The notes under the pieces are model-generated. The model saw nothing but the letters and a program-made list of their open reading frames with translations, had not been told where the DNA came from and searched no databases. A stretch of DNA of 64,000 nt from Tiliqua scincoides (taxonomy: Eukaryota; Chordata; Lepidosauria; Squamata; Scincidae), in NCBI RefSeq assembly GCF_035046505.1, contig NC_089821.1:311595368-311659367 (forward strand), in the 5' to 3' direction. Within the stretch, counting starts at the first letter, position 1, and each line of letters opens with the position of its first letter. Both the position numbers and the translations under genes were made by a program. Shown here in pieces: positions 1 to 11,543 of the stretch.

Positions 1-230
1 CTCCTGCTCTCTCAACCAACTGTGCTTTTTGCTGCCCCCTATACCTAGATCTACATGCAGGCCTTCCAAAAGCCCTGTAGGGTTCTTCCCTGCTCAGTTC
101 CTTCAAACCCTGCAAAAAACTCACCTGTGATGCTCTTGGCAGCACACTCCAGTTCGCACTCCCTACTGTCTTTTCGCTCTGTAACAAATGCCATATATAC
201 AGACAGCATGGCACACACATACACACTCAC

Positions 231-366
231 TTGTCTGAATGTTGGTATCAAACACTGTTCCATCTTGCAACTTCCCGGTATACCAGCAGTGAACAATATC
301 CCCCTTTTTTGGGAAGTTGATCTTGTCCCCTTTTTTCAGAATCGACTTTGTGTATTTTGGGGGGCC
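231..366 (-). CDS. FKBP3: FKBP3 exon 4 (start of FKBP isomerase fold)
   Basis: This exon is 136 bp, in at phase 0 and out at phase 1. It reads [19 protein letters not shown], then the FKBP core [17 protein letters not shown]. The Tyr and Asp in WYTG and VFD are part of the FK506 pocket in this family. The next exon lies beyond the left edge. Confidence 0.94.
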
Positions 367-3300
367 CTGGATTGAGAAGAGGGAAGCAAGACAATTGTCA
401 CTTTCCTTTTCTTACTGTTCCAAACATGAAGAAAATCAAGCAACCTCTTCATTACAAAGAACCAAAAAAGTGTCAAAAGTCTCAGCTCTGTAAAGATGAA
501 GGTCACAGTTTATCACTGAAGACACTTTAAAAAGTGTTCCTGGTAGCCAAGGGCCAAATGCATGCAAGCATTTTAGTATGTTCAGAGCCGTTCCACAAAC
601 AGAAGAGGAACTTTGGATCCAGCCCAGTGTGTCCACAGAATTCACCCTTCTGCACATGGAAAGGCTCTAGCAAACATCGATGGCTGTTTGAGACTGTATG
701 CAAAAGACCTGCACACAAAAACACCCTGAAATCTAAACTCCATGTGTGATGAACAGGGTAAAATCAATGGCTAGGTCTGCTTCCATCTTTTAGGCTAGAA
801 GCAGCTGTTAGATAGCTTGTTAGGAGACTGAGAATAGCACCTTAACATTCCTCCTTGCAACAACCTTGGAGGTGTGATAAGGAATGCCATGCTATGCTGG
901 TACCAAGGACTCCCAGAGCAGTCTTACCCAAATTGCGGGTTGTGACCCACTGGGGGAGTCAGGAGCTGTCTCCCCTGGCTCTTATGTACGAATGGTTCCA
1001 AAAAGGAGCCATTCTAGAGTTTACAAGATCTGGGGAGTTTGCCCTTAGCTGGAAGACTGGCTGTTAAAAGGGGTAGTAGCAGCTATGGTAGGGCAGTTAG
1101 TCCTGAGAAACTGCACAACCCCATGACTGGGGTATTTGGCCTGTAAGGTGGGGCTGTGCAAGAACCTATATTATATCTATATTGCCCCGAGAACTTTACA
1201 CTGCTCTCTCCTAGAGTGTTGTGATCTTTGAGATGGGGGAGTACATGTACACAGTACATGTAGTGAATCTGGCTCACTGGGGGTTGGTAAGCCTGTGAGG
1301 CAGGGATGTGTAGGAACAAAGGAGAGAGATCAAAACTGTGACCCCCATGCATCTGCACAGAGTCCCTGTAATGTATGGTCATCATGAGCTTGGCGGGGAA
1401 GGGGGGCTTACCCTCGCTTATGGTGACGCAACTTTTTACTTTTCATACACCTTTTTTCACTCTGAGGAAGCAGAGGCTCCACTAGTCCTCAGAGTGATTC
1501 CGACGGCCAGCACCGCTTCCCCAAGAATGCTCCAGGAAATGACCTTGTGTCACACAAGGCATCCCTCTTGTGCCATTGCCAAAAAAAGCCATGTCTGACA
1601 GGAATCAGCTGCAGTAGGTGCACCTCTAGGGCTACTGAAAACACTTTCATCGTCAAAGCCAAAAGAGGTTTGAAAAAGGAAGAAGCCCACCTGCTGCCAC
1701 TTGCCCCATGCAGCTCACAGAGAATCTCAGAACACTACATTTGGATACAACCCCTGAGCAGCAGAAAGGTGACTAGTCTTGAAGGTCTCTATTCAGCACA
1801 TACAGTCAAAGAGACAATCTTAAATTTGCTGAAACAATTTCTGAGGTCTACCTGAACACAACCATCCTGCATGGCACCCAGAGAAAGTCCCTGCTTTGAC
1901 CAAGCTCCCAGGGAACAGAATTCTCTATGCTTTGTATTTTTCCACTGCACAAATTCCTTAAAAGTCTGTACTGGCTCCTAGGCACAATAACAAGCCTCAC
2001 TATTTCTTTGTCACAATTCTCTCTCTCATTCCTGTAAAGTTTCCATCCTTTCCCCCGCCAAGGATTGTGAGATTTCCAGCTTCTCAGCCTACCTCGTTGA
2101 CAGCTTCCTCAGGCTGTGTTTCTTTGGGCTTGTCTTCGTCAATTTTGATCTTTTTCACCTCTTCAGCCACCTGCTCTGCGCTCTCTGTGCTCTTAAAGCT
2201 CTGGAAAGAAAAAATCCATCATTGGGTTCTCTCCCCACTGCAAAAACACCAATCAGTAGTGCTGGCCAGACATTCAAGTAGCATCACTACTTGCTGTGAT
2301 CCTTAGTGTCCCTATAAGGGACATCGGTACAGGCGTGCCCCAGTGTCCATGGGGGTTCCGTTCCAGAACCCCCTCGTGGTTAAGTGAAACTGCGGATACC
2401 AGGGAATGCCTCCCCACCCTCTGGAAGCAAGGGAAGCTCTGCTCCCCTTACCTCTGGTGGGTCTTCTGAGGCCAGCAGAGGCCAGATGTGTCTGCCTGCA
2501 GCCTGACAAAGATTAGAACAAAAAAGACTTCCAGATTTTTCATAAAACTGCAAGTACATTAGGAAAGCCCTCCATCATTTAAAACATCACTTCCGTTTCT
2601 TTTCGTAAAACTGGAAGTCACTTTATTTGGTTCTAATTTTCATTCTGAGTCCAGCAGAAGCTGCAGGCGGATGGGCACAGCCTCTGCTGAGCTCAGAAGA
2701 CCCTACGGAGGCGAGAGGACCAGAGCTCATCTAGCTTCCAGAAGGGAAGCATGCATGGGGGCCCTGCAGACCCAATCCACGGGTACAAGTTCCATGGATA
2801 TGCCCCCCCCCCGTATTCTTTACTTTAACTATTTTAGCCCCATCTTTCCTTACCTCAACAGGAAGCCAAAGTCAGTTTACAGCGGTATGAGATTAAACGA
2901 TAAAATGCTATGGTCAAATATCCAAAAGATGAATTAAGTAGCAATGCCACAACCCATCAAAACAGCCAACCAACAAAAAACGTTTGAAGACTAACAATGC
3001 TGGATATCATGTCAGACCTGTGGTCCTTTGAGCCCAGCTGAAGCTACTTACTTCAGCCCAGCTGAAGCTATCTTACACCCAAGATGTGTTGGTCTTTCTG
3101 AACGTGCTGCATGTGCTCTGCCACCCAGTCACAGCCCCCTCCCCAAAATATCAAAATCAGAGCATTGCCTGTACAACAGGGTCTTTGAAGCTTTCAAAAG
3201 CAGCATCCTTTCTCTCAGGAGTCAGGATGCATTCAGGTCAAAGAGACACCTACCTGCGTTTCAAAGAGTTGGTTATACGCTGCAACTAACTGCTCCTTGC

Positions 3301-4183
3301 TTGCAGTCTTGGCCACGTTTTTGATCTGCCCCAGTAATTTGTGTTCTGCAAGGAACTAAAAGCGAAATCAGCAGTTAGTGAGGCATGTTCCCTGTGACTG
3401 TGCCATCTGAGGGTACTTTCCCTTCTCACTGCAGGATCTGAACCTCTTGCAGCAGGGATCGGACTTGGTACCACGAAGAGCCCAGCCTTCTACCTGGGAG
3501 CACCTATCACCTGGCCTCAAGGAGGCTTCTGTGCTGGCCTACGTCCTCCTGGCACCGGCAGCAGTGCCCGAGAGCCGGCCCGAGACTGCACTCCGAATGG
3601 GAGCCCCTGCCAGTGCCCAGCCGCAAGTGGGGCCAGGCCCGGGAAGAAGCAGCGCTGCTTGCGGCGAGGCTGCCTGCCAGGTGCACAGCGGGGATCACTG
3701 CTGCGCGGCCAGACCCTCCCGCACAAGAGCCTGTTCAGGGTCTGTGTGAGAGCCGCCCCGGTCCAGGCGGCCCAGCTTCCTCTCCGCCACAGGGCCCGCC
3801 TCCCGCGCCCTGCCTGCCTCCGAGACCAGGAGTCCTGCACCCTGCCGGGCCTTCCCTTCACTCCCCCCGGGCCAGGAGACTCGCTCCTGTGGCAAGGAGT
3901 TCCGCAGGCTGACTGGTCTGGACGGGCCTCCTGCCAGACAGGCGCGGGACTCGTGTCCGCGGCTCCACACGTGACAGGCGTCAGGAGGCTTCCCGGGCCG
4001 ACCCTCACGTCACGTCGGAAACAGCGGACACGCGACCGCCGCGGGGGTGAGGAGGACCGCGACCGCCCCGCACCGCCCCACCCGGTGCGCCGCCGCCTCC
4101 TGCAGGAAGCGGACGATCTCCCGCTTGGGCAGGGCGTCGCCGCGAAGCTCCTCCGGGCTCCAGGGCCGCGCGGGGGCCGCCAT
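231..4183 (-). CDS. FKBP3: FKBP3 (FKBP25), 5' part, exons 1-4
   Basis: Nuclear FK506/rapamycin-binding peptidyl-prolyl isomerase. Four exons on the minus strand were joined by phase: 4082-4183, 3254-3355, 2093-2200 and 231-366, all with GT donors and AG acceptors. The first three boundaries are phase 0 and the fourth is phase 1. They give about 149 residues: an N-terminal helical (BTHB) domain starting [16 protein letters not shown], a conserved [17 protein letters not shown] stretch, a charged linker, then the start of the FKBP fold with [20 protein letters not shown]. Human FKBP3 is about 224 residues, so the last third (rest of the FKBP fold, stop, 3' UTR) lies left of base 1. The start is the first ATG of the conserved N-terminus, in a Kozak-like context. 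The gene is head to head with FANCM. Identity is firm from recalled family sequence; no search was run. Confidence 0.95.
367..2092. other. FKBP3 intron 3, nothing recognisable
   Basis: This is intronic sequence between FKBP3 exons 4 and 3. I found no coding piece, clear transposon end or RNA gene in it. Short open frames on both strands show no family resemblance. Confidence 0.6.
2093..2200 (-). CDS. FKBP3: FKBP3 exon 3 (charged linker)
   Basis: This exon is 108 bp and phase 0 at both ends. It encodes a Lys/Glu-rich linker containing [18 protein letters not shown]. The linker joins the N-terminal nucleic-acid-binding helices to the FKBP catalytic fold. Confidence 0.92.
2330..2813. mobile_element. 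Palindromic Tigger/mariner-like MITE (484 bp) in FKBP3 intron 2
   Basis: The element is bounded by TA dinucleotides (2328-2329 and 2814-2815). It starts CAGGCGTGCC and its far end is a degenerate inverted match. The two halves form a long imperfect inverted repeat: the left arm around 2395-2500 pairs with the right arm around 2640-2750, including GGGTCTTCTGAG and CAGCAGAGG-type blocks. TA duplication with CAGG termini fits a non-autonomous pogo/Tigger element. No transposase frame is visible. Confidence 0.7.
3254..3355 (-). CDS. FKBP3: FKBP3 exon 2 (rest of BTHB domain)
   Basis: This exon is 102 bp and phase 0 at both ends. It reads [17 protein letters not shown] and continues to NQLFETQ. 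It is nearly identical to the recalled human FKBP3 segment and is the strongest single piece of evidence for the gene. Confidence 0.95.
4082..4183 (-). CDS. FKBP3: FKBP3 exon 1 (start codon, BTHB helix 1)
   Basis: This exon encodes 34 residues, from [13 protein letters not shown] to FLQEAAAHR, and ends at a GT donor (4081-4080) in phase 0. [12 protein letters not shown] matches the human helix LPKKDIIKFLQE. It lies inside the GC-rich shared promoter region. An E-box CACGTG (4193-4198) is about 10 bases upstream of the ATG. Confidence 0.93.
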
Positions 4184-4300
4184 GGCTCGCCTCACGTGCG
4201 CAAGGACAGGCGCAGGCCGCCCCAGGGGCGGAGCCGGGAAGCACCGCCCACTCACAGGCGTCCCCGTCGCGTGCCACGCCCGAGAACGTGACCGCGCCCC

Positions 4301-4522
4301 TTGCATGCTGGGTAGTGTAGTCCGTTCATCTCAGAACCCGGTGCGTGCTGGGTCGTGTAGTCTCTACCACCTGGGAGAGTCGTCCGTCCACCCCAACGCT
4401 CGATGCTTGCTGGTGTAGTCTGTACCACCTGGTGGTGTAGGTCGTCCACCGCGGCGCCCAATGCCTGCTGGGTAGTGTAGTTCGTCCACAGTGGCGCTCG
4501 ATGCCTGCTGGGTAGTGTAGTC
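4301..4522 (+). repeat. Array of five ZNF143/SBS-like motifs in the shared promoter
   Basis: Five near copies of TGCTGGGTAGTGTAGTC occur at about 4303-4322, 4343-4362, 4403-4420, 4461-4481 and 4501-4522, spaced 40, 60, 58 and 40 bases. The reverse complement resembles the ZNF143 (Staf) / SBS promoter element ACTACAATTCCCAGCATGC, which is common in divergent vertebrate promoters. The sequence between copies also partly repeats (CGTCCACC and GCTCGATGC-like blocks), so this looks like a tandemly amplified regulatory unit. Confidence 0.7.
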
Positions 4523-4634
4523 CGCCGAGCAGGGCCGGTGAGCGCCGCAGCCAATCAGGGCGCCCGGCGGGGTTTTCGACGGCAGCGGCGGTTGCTGGGC
4601 GGTCGGTCGCCAAGATGGCAGCGCGCCGCGACGG

Positions 4635-5085
4635 ATGAGGGCGGCGCGGGGCCGCGGAGGCGGGCGGCAGGCCACGCTGTTCCAGGCCTGGGGCGCGCGG
4701 CCCGCCTTGCCGCCGGGGCCCCAGGAGGATGCCGAGGAGGAGGACGCGCTGCTGGCGGCGGCGGCGCGGGAGGCCGAGGCGGGCGCGGGCTTCGTGGGCG
4801 GCCCCGCGGGCGCGCTGTGGGTCTTCCCGCGCGGCGCGCGGCTGGAGGAGCGGCCCTACCAGGTGCGGGCGGCGCGGGCGGCCCTGCTGGCCAACACGCT
4901 GCTCTGCCTGCCCACCGGCCTGGGCAAGACGCTGGTGGCCGCCGTGGTGCTCTACAACTTCTACCGCTGGTTCCCCGGCGGCCGCGTGCTCTTCCTCGCG
5001 CCCACCAGGCCGCTCGTCGCGCAGCAGCGCCGCGCCTGCGCCCGCCTCATGGGCCTCCCCGCCGCCCACATGGCCGAGATCACCG
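4635..5085 (+). CDS. FANCM: FANCM exon 1 (N-terminus and Walker A)
   Basis: This exon encodes residues 1-150. [10 protein letters not shown] corresponds to human RQRTLFQTWG. Then come an Ala/Glu-rich GC-driven stretch, the Q-motif region [18 protein letters not shown], Walker [10 protein letters not shown], and motif Ia [10 protein letters not shown]. The donor is GTAGGG, phase 1. The exon is much more GC-rich than later exons because it lies in the CpG island. Confidence 0.95.
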
Positions 5086-8000
5086 GTAGGGGCTGCTGCC
5101 TCCCCCGAGGCCTTCAAGGGCACCGCCGCTGAGGCAGGGGAGGCAGAGCCTCCCCACTGGGGTCCTTCAAGAAGTGCCACCCCCATGTGGGGTGAGGCCC
5201 CCAGCTAGCCCTTGGAGAAGCAGCGGCGCTTCTGAGGAACTCGCTGGGGAGGCTCTGCCTCACCTGCCTCACCCCACATGAAGCTTCTCTAAGAACTCCA
5301 GCGGGGAGGCTCTGCCTCACCCCACATGGCACTTCTAGAAAAGAGGTGCCTGGGGGGGCATGATTGAGACATACAAAATTATGCAGGGGATGGACAGAGT
5401 GGATAGGGAGATGCTCTTTACACTCTCACACAACACCAGAACCAGGGGACATCCACTAAAATTGAGTGTTGGGAGGGTTAGGACAGACAAAAGAAAATAT
5501 TTCTTTACTCAGCGTGTGGTCGGTCTGTGGAACTCCTTGCCACAGGATGTGGTGCTGGCGTCTAGCCTAGATGCCTTTAAAAGGGGATTGGACAAGTTTC
5601 TGGAGGAAAAATCCATTATGGGGTACAAGCCATGATGTGTATGCACAACCTCCTGATTTTAGAAATGGGTTATGTCAGAATGCCAGATGCAAGGGAGGGC
5701 ACCAGGATGAGGTCTCTTGTTATCTGGTGTGCTCCCTGGGGCATTTGGTGGGGCTGCTGTGAGATACAGGAAGCTGGACTAGATGGGCCTATGGCCTGAT
5801 CCAGTGGGGCCATGTCTCAAAGGACCCCAGTGGGGAGGCTCTGATTCACCTGCCTCCCCACCCACCGCCCATCCCTGATTAGTTCTATTCTGCACAACTG
5901 TTAAAGGTCCAAGAGACCCAACGTTGTAAGGGGGGCCCCCCCGTTCAGCACGTGTTCAGGAATTGTGTGTGTGGCCAGTTCAGTGTTTCTCCACCAGTGG
6001 TATTTGAGGTGGTGGTACCCACTGGACACCTGCCTCTAGGCGGCGAGAGCAGAAACACTGCACAAAGGTCAGCAGTGGGAGGCTCCGCTCAGACAGAGCT
6101 CCAGACAGAGCTCCAGAGCGTGCGTTTCTGCACTCCGAAAAGTCCTCTCGTTCACCCTGAGCCTCTTGCTGGTGTTTGTTGTGTCACCTCCAGCCTCCTG
6201 ACCCAGAAGTAACTGGTGATGATGCCATCCTCAGTTAATGGCTGCCTTTGTTTTCTGTCCTTAATATCTCAGCTATGGCTGTTTTTGTCTTCTGTCCCCT
6301 TTGCAGTATGCAGAGGTTGCTATTTATTTCTGTGCTCTGTTGGAGGGGAGAGTTAGCTTTGCTCCTTATCTGATGGGAGGTTGTTGCAATGAAGGCAGGG
6401 TACAAATATTTTTATTTAAACTAAACAGAACACAGTGGATCCTGATCACTGTAAATTGGGAGATGGGGGTCATAGTTCAGTGACAGAGCATCAGGACTAT
6501 ATCCTGGAGCAGGACTGTTTGAACCTGGCCCAGGGGCCAAATCTGACGGATCCATCTGCCTGGTGAGCAGACCTTACCATTCCACCTGAACGCCACCTTC
6601 AGTCCTCCTCAGTCAGGGGACAGCGACACTCTGGGCAGTTGCGTTTCCCCAGACATCCTGTTGTGCAGCCTTCTGTGACACTAGGCAGCAGACGTGACTG
6701 TCCCCTGGTCAAGGAGGGCTACATGCAGTGAATGGGCAGAAAAGAAAGTTGTGGTCTGAATGGGAACTGCATTTCTGTTAAACCAGAGTGGTAAGTTTGA
6801 TCACCACTGTCCTAGAGCTCCTGCCGTCCCTTCAAATACTTAGTAGGACTGTCTGAAACTGTTTACAACTCTGAAGGTGTGTGCAGGAAACTTGTGAAGA
6901 AATATTTGCTTACTGAGAGTTCTAGCAGATATGCTTTCTGATCATTCCTTTAGTTTCTTTGTCCAACACTTAACACGCATGTTACCATGCTCATTTCTGA
7001 GCTTAATATTGCACTACCTTTTTGGGGAGAGCGTGATTAGTCCCCACTCTGCTACAAACCTGAGTGGATGGTCTTGGGCAGATGGTATTGGCCCAGTGGC
7101 ACTGCCACCCTTGCTGCAATGATAAATGCAATTGATTCTGTGCCACCTAGAGTACTTTGTTGGCAAGGCAGAGTAGAAGCATATTAATGAAAAAAGAATT
7201 TAAGCATCTGGATTTGCATTAGGCATCTGGATATAATCAAATGTCCTTGAATATAATCAATGTCTATCTGGACTGAACGTATATCTGGATATAATCAAAT
7301 GTCTAAATTTTGGTACCACAGATGGTCACTGTTACTGCATGCAAAATGCAAGTACTGTATGGTTTTCTTTATCAGAAACAATTGTGTGTGTTTGCTTAAA
7401 ATTGGGAGACCGTTTTGCATGTGTGGCATGTCATCTTTTGCTCTCAGTACAGGCTATTTTATCCCCCAAATGGTGTCCTGGCTAGAAACCTAGGAGCAAG
7501 GCAGTCCCTTGATTAAGAATTCATTCTCCTGACGACAAACGCAGCTGGCACATGTCCTTTTTTTAATGAATCATTAGCTAGATGGGGGTGGATGGGGAGG
7601 GTCTTGAGTCTGTAGTGATGTTTGCTTTTGTTTTTTCAGGAGGTACTCAGGTTGTTGATCGCAAAGAAATCTGGCGCAGTAAGAGGGTCTTCTTCCTTAC
7701 TCCTCAAATAATGATGAATGATCTGACCCGTGGAACTTGTCCTGCAGCGGAAATAAAGTGTGTAGTTATTGATGAAGCCCACAAAGCTTTGGGAAATTAT
7801 GCTTATTGCCAGGTATTATGAACTGTAAGGCATTTTTGCTCTGCCCTTGTGTGAAGTCAGATAATCTGTTGCTGTTTTTCTGAGGTTTTTATACATGAAA
7901 CCTTGCTGAGGACGTTACTACTACTGCTACTGCTACTAATAATACACTTGAAGCAAGGGTGCCCAAGACACATTCTTGTTACTGTTACATGGTTAAAGCT

Positions 8001-11000
8001 AAGCAAGTCCATGATGTGCCTGGTTGTTGATTGATGGGTGTCTCCTTTCCAACTTCATGTTATCTGATCAAGTAGGATACAAGTGGAATAAATGTGATGA
8101 AATACATATTCTTGAAGTAAATGTTTTACATGAAGATTCTTCTAGGATTATGAATGGGTCTCCTAGCAGTCAAATATAAGGCCATCAAAATTATCTGGAA
8201 GCTACTGAATATTCAGAATTCCATTCATGTGCCGAAGAATATAAGAATTTTTTTGTCAGTCTTTTTCTAACTATGTGACTTCAGTGCATTATGCACTCAC
8301 ATGTTAAAAAAAGTTTACCAATGTGTGATGGGTCCCAGTCTTAAGACACTTGGGTGGCTCAATTTCATGTTAGCTGCACAAGGGCAAGCCTAGTAGTTTC
8401 AGTTCTTGCATGTAAAATACAGACATTTTTTGCTTATGAGATTTTCTTGTGACGATTTTACACAGTGACTTTTTTCCAGACATTCTGTAATTGGGGAGAA
8501 TTTTGTCTATTTTTCTACGTTCCTCAAAATCTTGGAAAGAAACGGCATTCAGTAGAACAGCATATACTTTGCAGGCAGATTCTTGGCTTCTATCCCACTT
8601 AAAAGCATCTTGGCCAGCAGGTCTTGGAAATCTGCCTATCACCTGGGTGATCAGGTGTCACTCACAGTAAACAATAATGACCTGTCCTAGATGACTCGAG
8701 GGTCTCATTCAGCATTAAGCAGTTCTGTTGTTTTCAGGCACTTTTTCTGAACCATGTTTTTTTTCTTATTTGAATATTGTTCTACATGTTCTTATTTCAG
8801 TGAGAATGGAGATAAAAGCATATTTTCTCTTTTAGGTTGTGAAAGAATTATGTAAACATACACAGCAGTTCAGAATTTTAGCTTTAACTGCCACCCCTGG
8901 TAGTGATGCAAAGGTAAGTCAACCCCCCTTATCCTTGACCTGAGGATGAAGGGGCTTCCAAATGCTTTCTTACCTCTTGCATGCAATCTGTATTTATGGT
9001 TGTTAAAATGACTGTAAACTCCTGGAGGGAAATCATTCTGTAACCCTGACTCTTTCTACTAGATAGTTTCCTTTTAATTCAGTTTGGTGAAGTTTTAATC
9101 TGTGAACTCTCCAGGTATACATTAATCATAGATATTTCTCTACATTGTGTTTCTGCATCCCTCTCATCTGGTTTGTCACACAGTCTCTTTGCTACTTAGT
9201 CTTTGTAGCAGGGAGGAGGGTGGTGAAAATGTGGGATAAAAGGTATATGGTAGAGATTACTGGTGAATTGCACGTGGGTTGTGATGTGTGAGACTACTAA
9301 GCTAGAAAACAGCCGCAGCTTACATCACAGGCACTGATACATTTATTTCACCACTATTGAAACCTTTACCCAGAGAGCTCCCCTCTGCCTTTAAAGAGCT
9401 GGTTGTCTTAGATGTTTTAGTGATCATTTGGTAGAAATGATGCCTCTTGGTGAATGAGGTTTTGCCTTTCCACAGGGTTTGCTTGTGAAGCATGGCCTGA
9501 AATGTGACAGGAGTGTCTGGGCCAAATTGTTTTGGAGAAAAATGCACATGCAATAGGAAAAAGTGTGGAGAGAAGTTACTCTAAACTAACTGGTGGAAAA
9601 ACTGCCTCCAAGAGAATTCCTGAAGCTTATAAGCTTCTGATGAGTGTTGTTTTGTTGTTGTTCCCAGTGATGGGCTGAAGGCAAGTTCCAAAAAAGCTCT
9701 TGCCAAGTGCTTTCTGCCAGTTGCCTTCCCCCTGATGAACAGCCATAATGAATAGCACAGTCAATGAGCTGATAATGATGAGGCTCAGCAGGTAGACTTT
9801 AGAGCGCCCTAGTTTCTTGGAGGCTTTGGGGGAGGAAGAGCTGATTTCCTTTGCTTGTGGAAACTAGCAGGGATTCCAGGCTAAAAGCAAAAGAGGTGGA
9901 GAGTGTGCTCTGTGTTTGGAAAAGCTTGTGGATCAGAGAGACTGTGCAAGAGAAATCGGCAGAATTATGGAGGGTACCACTGTCTTTCTCTCAGTTTTTC
10001 TGACTGAGCTTATAGTTCAGAATGAGTCTTTAGAAAAACTAACTATTTAAAATAGTAAGTCCTGCAGCCCTATCTTCACCTCACTGCCCAATGGCAGTGA
10101 AGCTCCTTCGACAGCGCTGACTGCCATAAAGCAGTCAGTGCATATCAGAAAAGGTACTCTGACTCTTTGAGCAGTGCTGCTTCTGGCAATGAATCATTTC
10201 AAAGTTCAGCAATTCTGAGAGCAGTTGATGGTGTTACTGGGAGAGCCTAATTATTCTGGGGCCTGGATGAAGAGCTTCCATGGGCTGTATCTGACCCACG
10301 AACCTTATGTTTGACACCCCCGATCTAGAAAGAATGTCAGTAGTTTTAAACATTTGCTTCTCAAAACCATATTTTGTGGGGGGGAAAAAAGCTTAAAAGA
10401 AATTTGGACCAGCCTCTACTTGTTGTTGTTCTCTGATGTTGAATTTGCGCAAGTACATTGTACTTAAGGTGCAAACTGATTGTATTTCAAATGCATCTGA
10501 TTTTGTACTGTACTAACTTGACCCAAAGGAAAATACGAGCACATGGTAACTTTCTTTCCATGCTTTCTTAGGCTGTGCAGCAAGTTATTTCCAACCTGTT
10601 GATTTCACACATAGAACTATGTTCTGAGGATTCTCCTGACATTCAGCCTTATTCCTATGAAAGGCGGGTTGAAAAATGTGTCGTTCCACTTGGGAAGGAA
10701 CTTACTGACATTCAGAATACTTACATCCGGGTGAGTTGGTTACTTGGTTTTGAGAGGATGGGAACAGAAATAGTTAGAATTGGTGTAAGAATGCAGGAAA
10801 ATGTGTTGATACACTTCTCATTTTATTCACTCATTCTGCTAAAGAAGTTGGACAGAGTTTCTTTTCAGAGGTACCAGTGTGTTGTTGCTGATAAAGTCTT
10901 AGGGTGGCATTAAGTGTCCCTTCTTTTATATGCAGGTTCTGGAAAATTTTGCTGGCCGACTGATTAGGTTCCAGGTTTTGGCTCAGCGGGAAATTCCAAC

Positions 11001-11508
11001 CCTTACCAAGTATCAAATAATTCTAGCAAGAGACCAATTTAGGAAAAACCCCACTTCACACTTTGCGGTAATTATTGCTGTCCGTTATTGTATGACTTTG
11101 CTACATACCTTTTTTCTTTTTTAATAATACCAATTGCTGTTTACATAATACTTTTTGGGTGTTTAAAGTGTTTCCTGTATGTTATGTAAGTAATCCTATT
11201 ACTGATGCAGCTTGCTGAGTAATTATATCATCCCTTAGTTATGGATAGGGTCTGAACGTGCCTGATAGTTGCTGACTTAAGGCCACCTTGTGAGGTAATG
11301 TAGGAGGCAAAATGTGCAATTAAAGACTTACTGGTTCACAGTTCATTTGTTTAGCCCAGCCCAAACTGTGGATGCACGGTGTGGATGCTATGATTGTCTG
11401 TGGGTGTATGGTACAAGCACCCTACCTATGTGTCCTCCTTATTCACCCTCAAGTCTTACAAGGGGAAACTGAGAAGCAATGGCAACCTGACTTGGCTGTT
11501 TTGAAATT

Positions 11509-11543
<35 letters not shown>

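Larger units (their letters stand above)
3550..5100. promoter_or_regulatory. CpG-island-like bidirectional FKBP3/FANCM promoter region
   Basis: This stretch is strongly GC- and CpG-rich compared with the AT-richer introns. It covers FKBP3 exon 1, the 451-bp gap between the two start codons, and FANCM exon 1. No TATA box is obvious, which is typical of housekeeping divergent promoters. A CRE-like TCACGTCA lies near 4005-4015 and an E-box at 4193-4198. Many long open frames on both strands here are side effects of high GC and few stop codons. Confidence 0.75.

Noticed and set aside
1-50. Possible next FKBP3 exon at the left edge
   Set aside because: No frame gives the expected Lys-rich, PLSFKVG-like continuation; the exon must lie outside the window.
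3517-4008. Long antisense open frame of 163 codons in the promoter region, and several similar ones to 5208
   Set aside because: They lie in GC-rich DNA where stop codons are rare, overlap the true FKBP3 and FANCM exons in other frames, and show Arg/Ala/Pro-rich composition with no family resemblance.
4326-5186. 286-codon minus-strand open frame opposite FANCM exon 1
   Set aside because: It is the shadow of exon 1 and of the repeated promoter units; the repeated PAGIG-like peptide is just the motif array translated.
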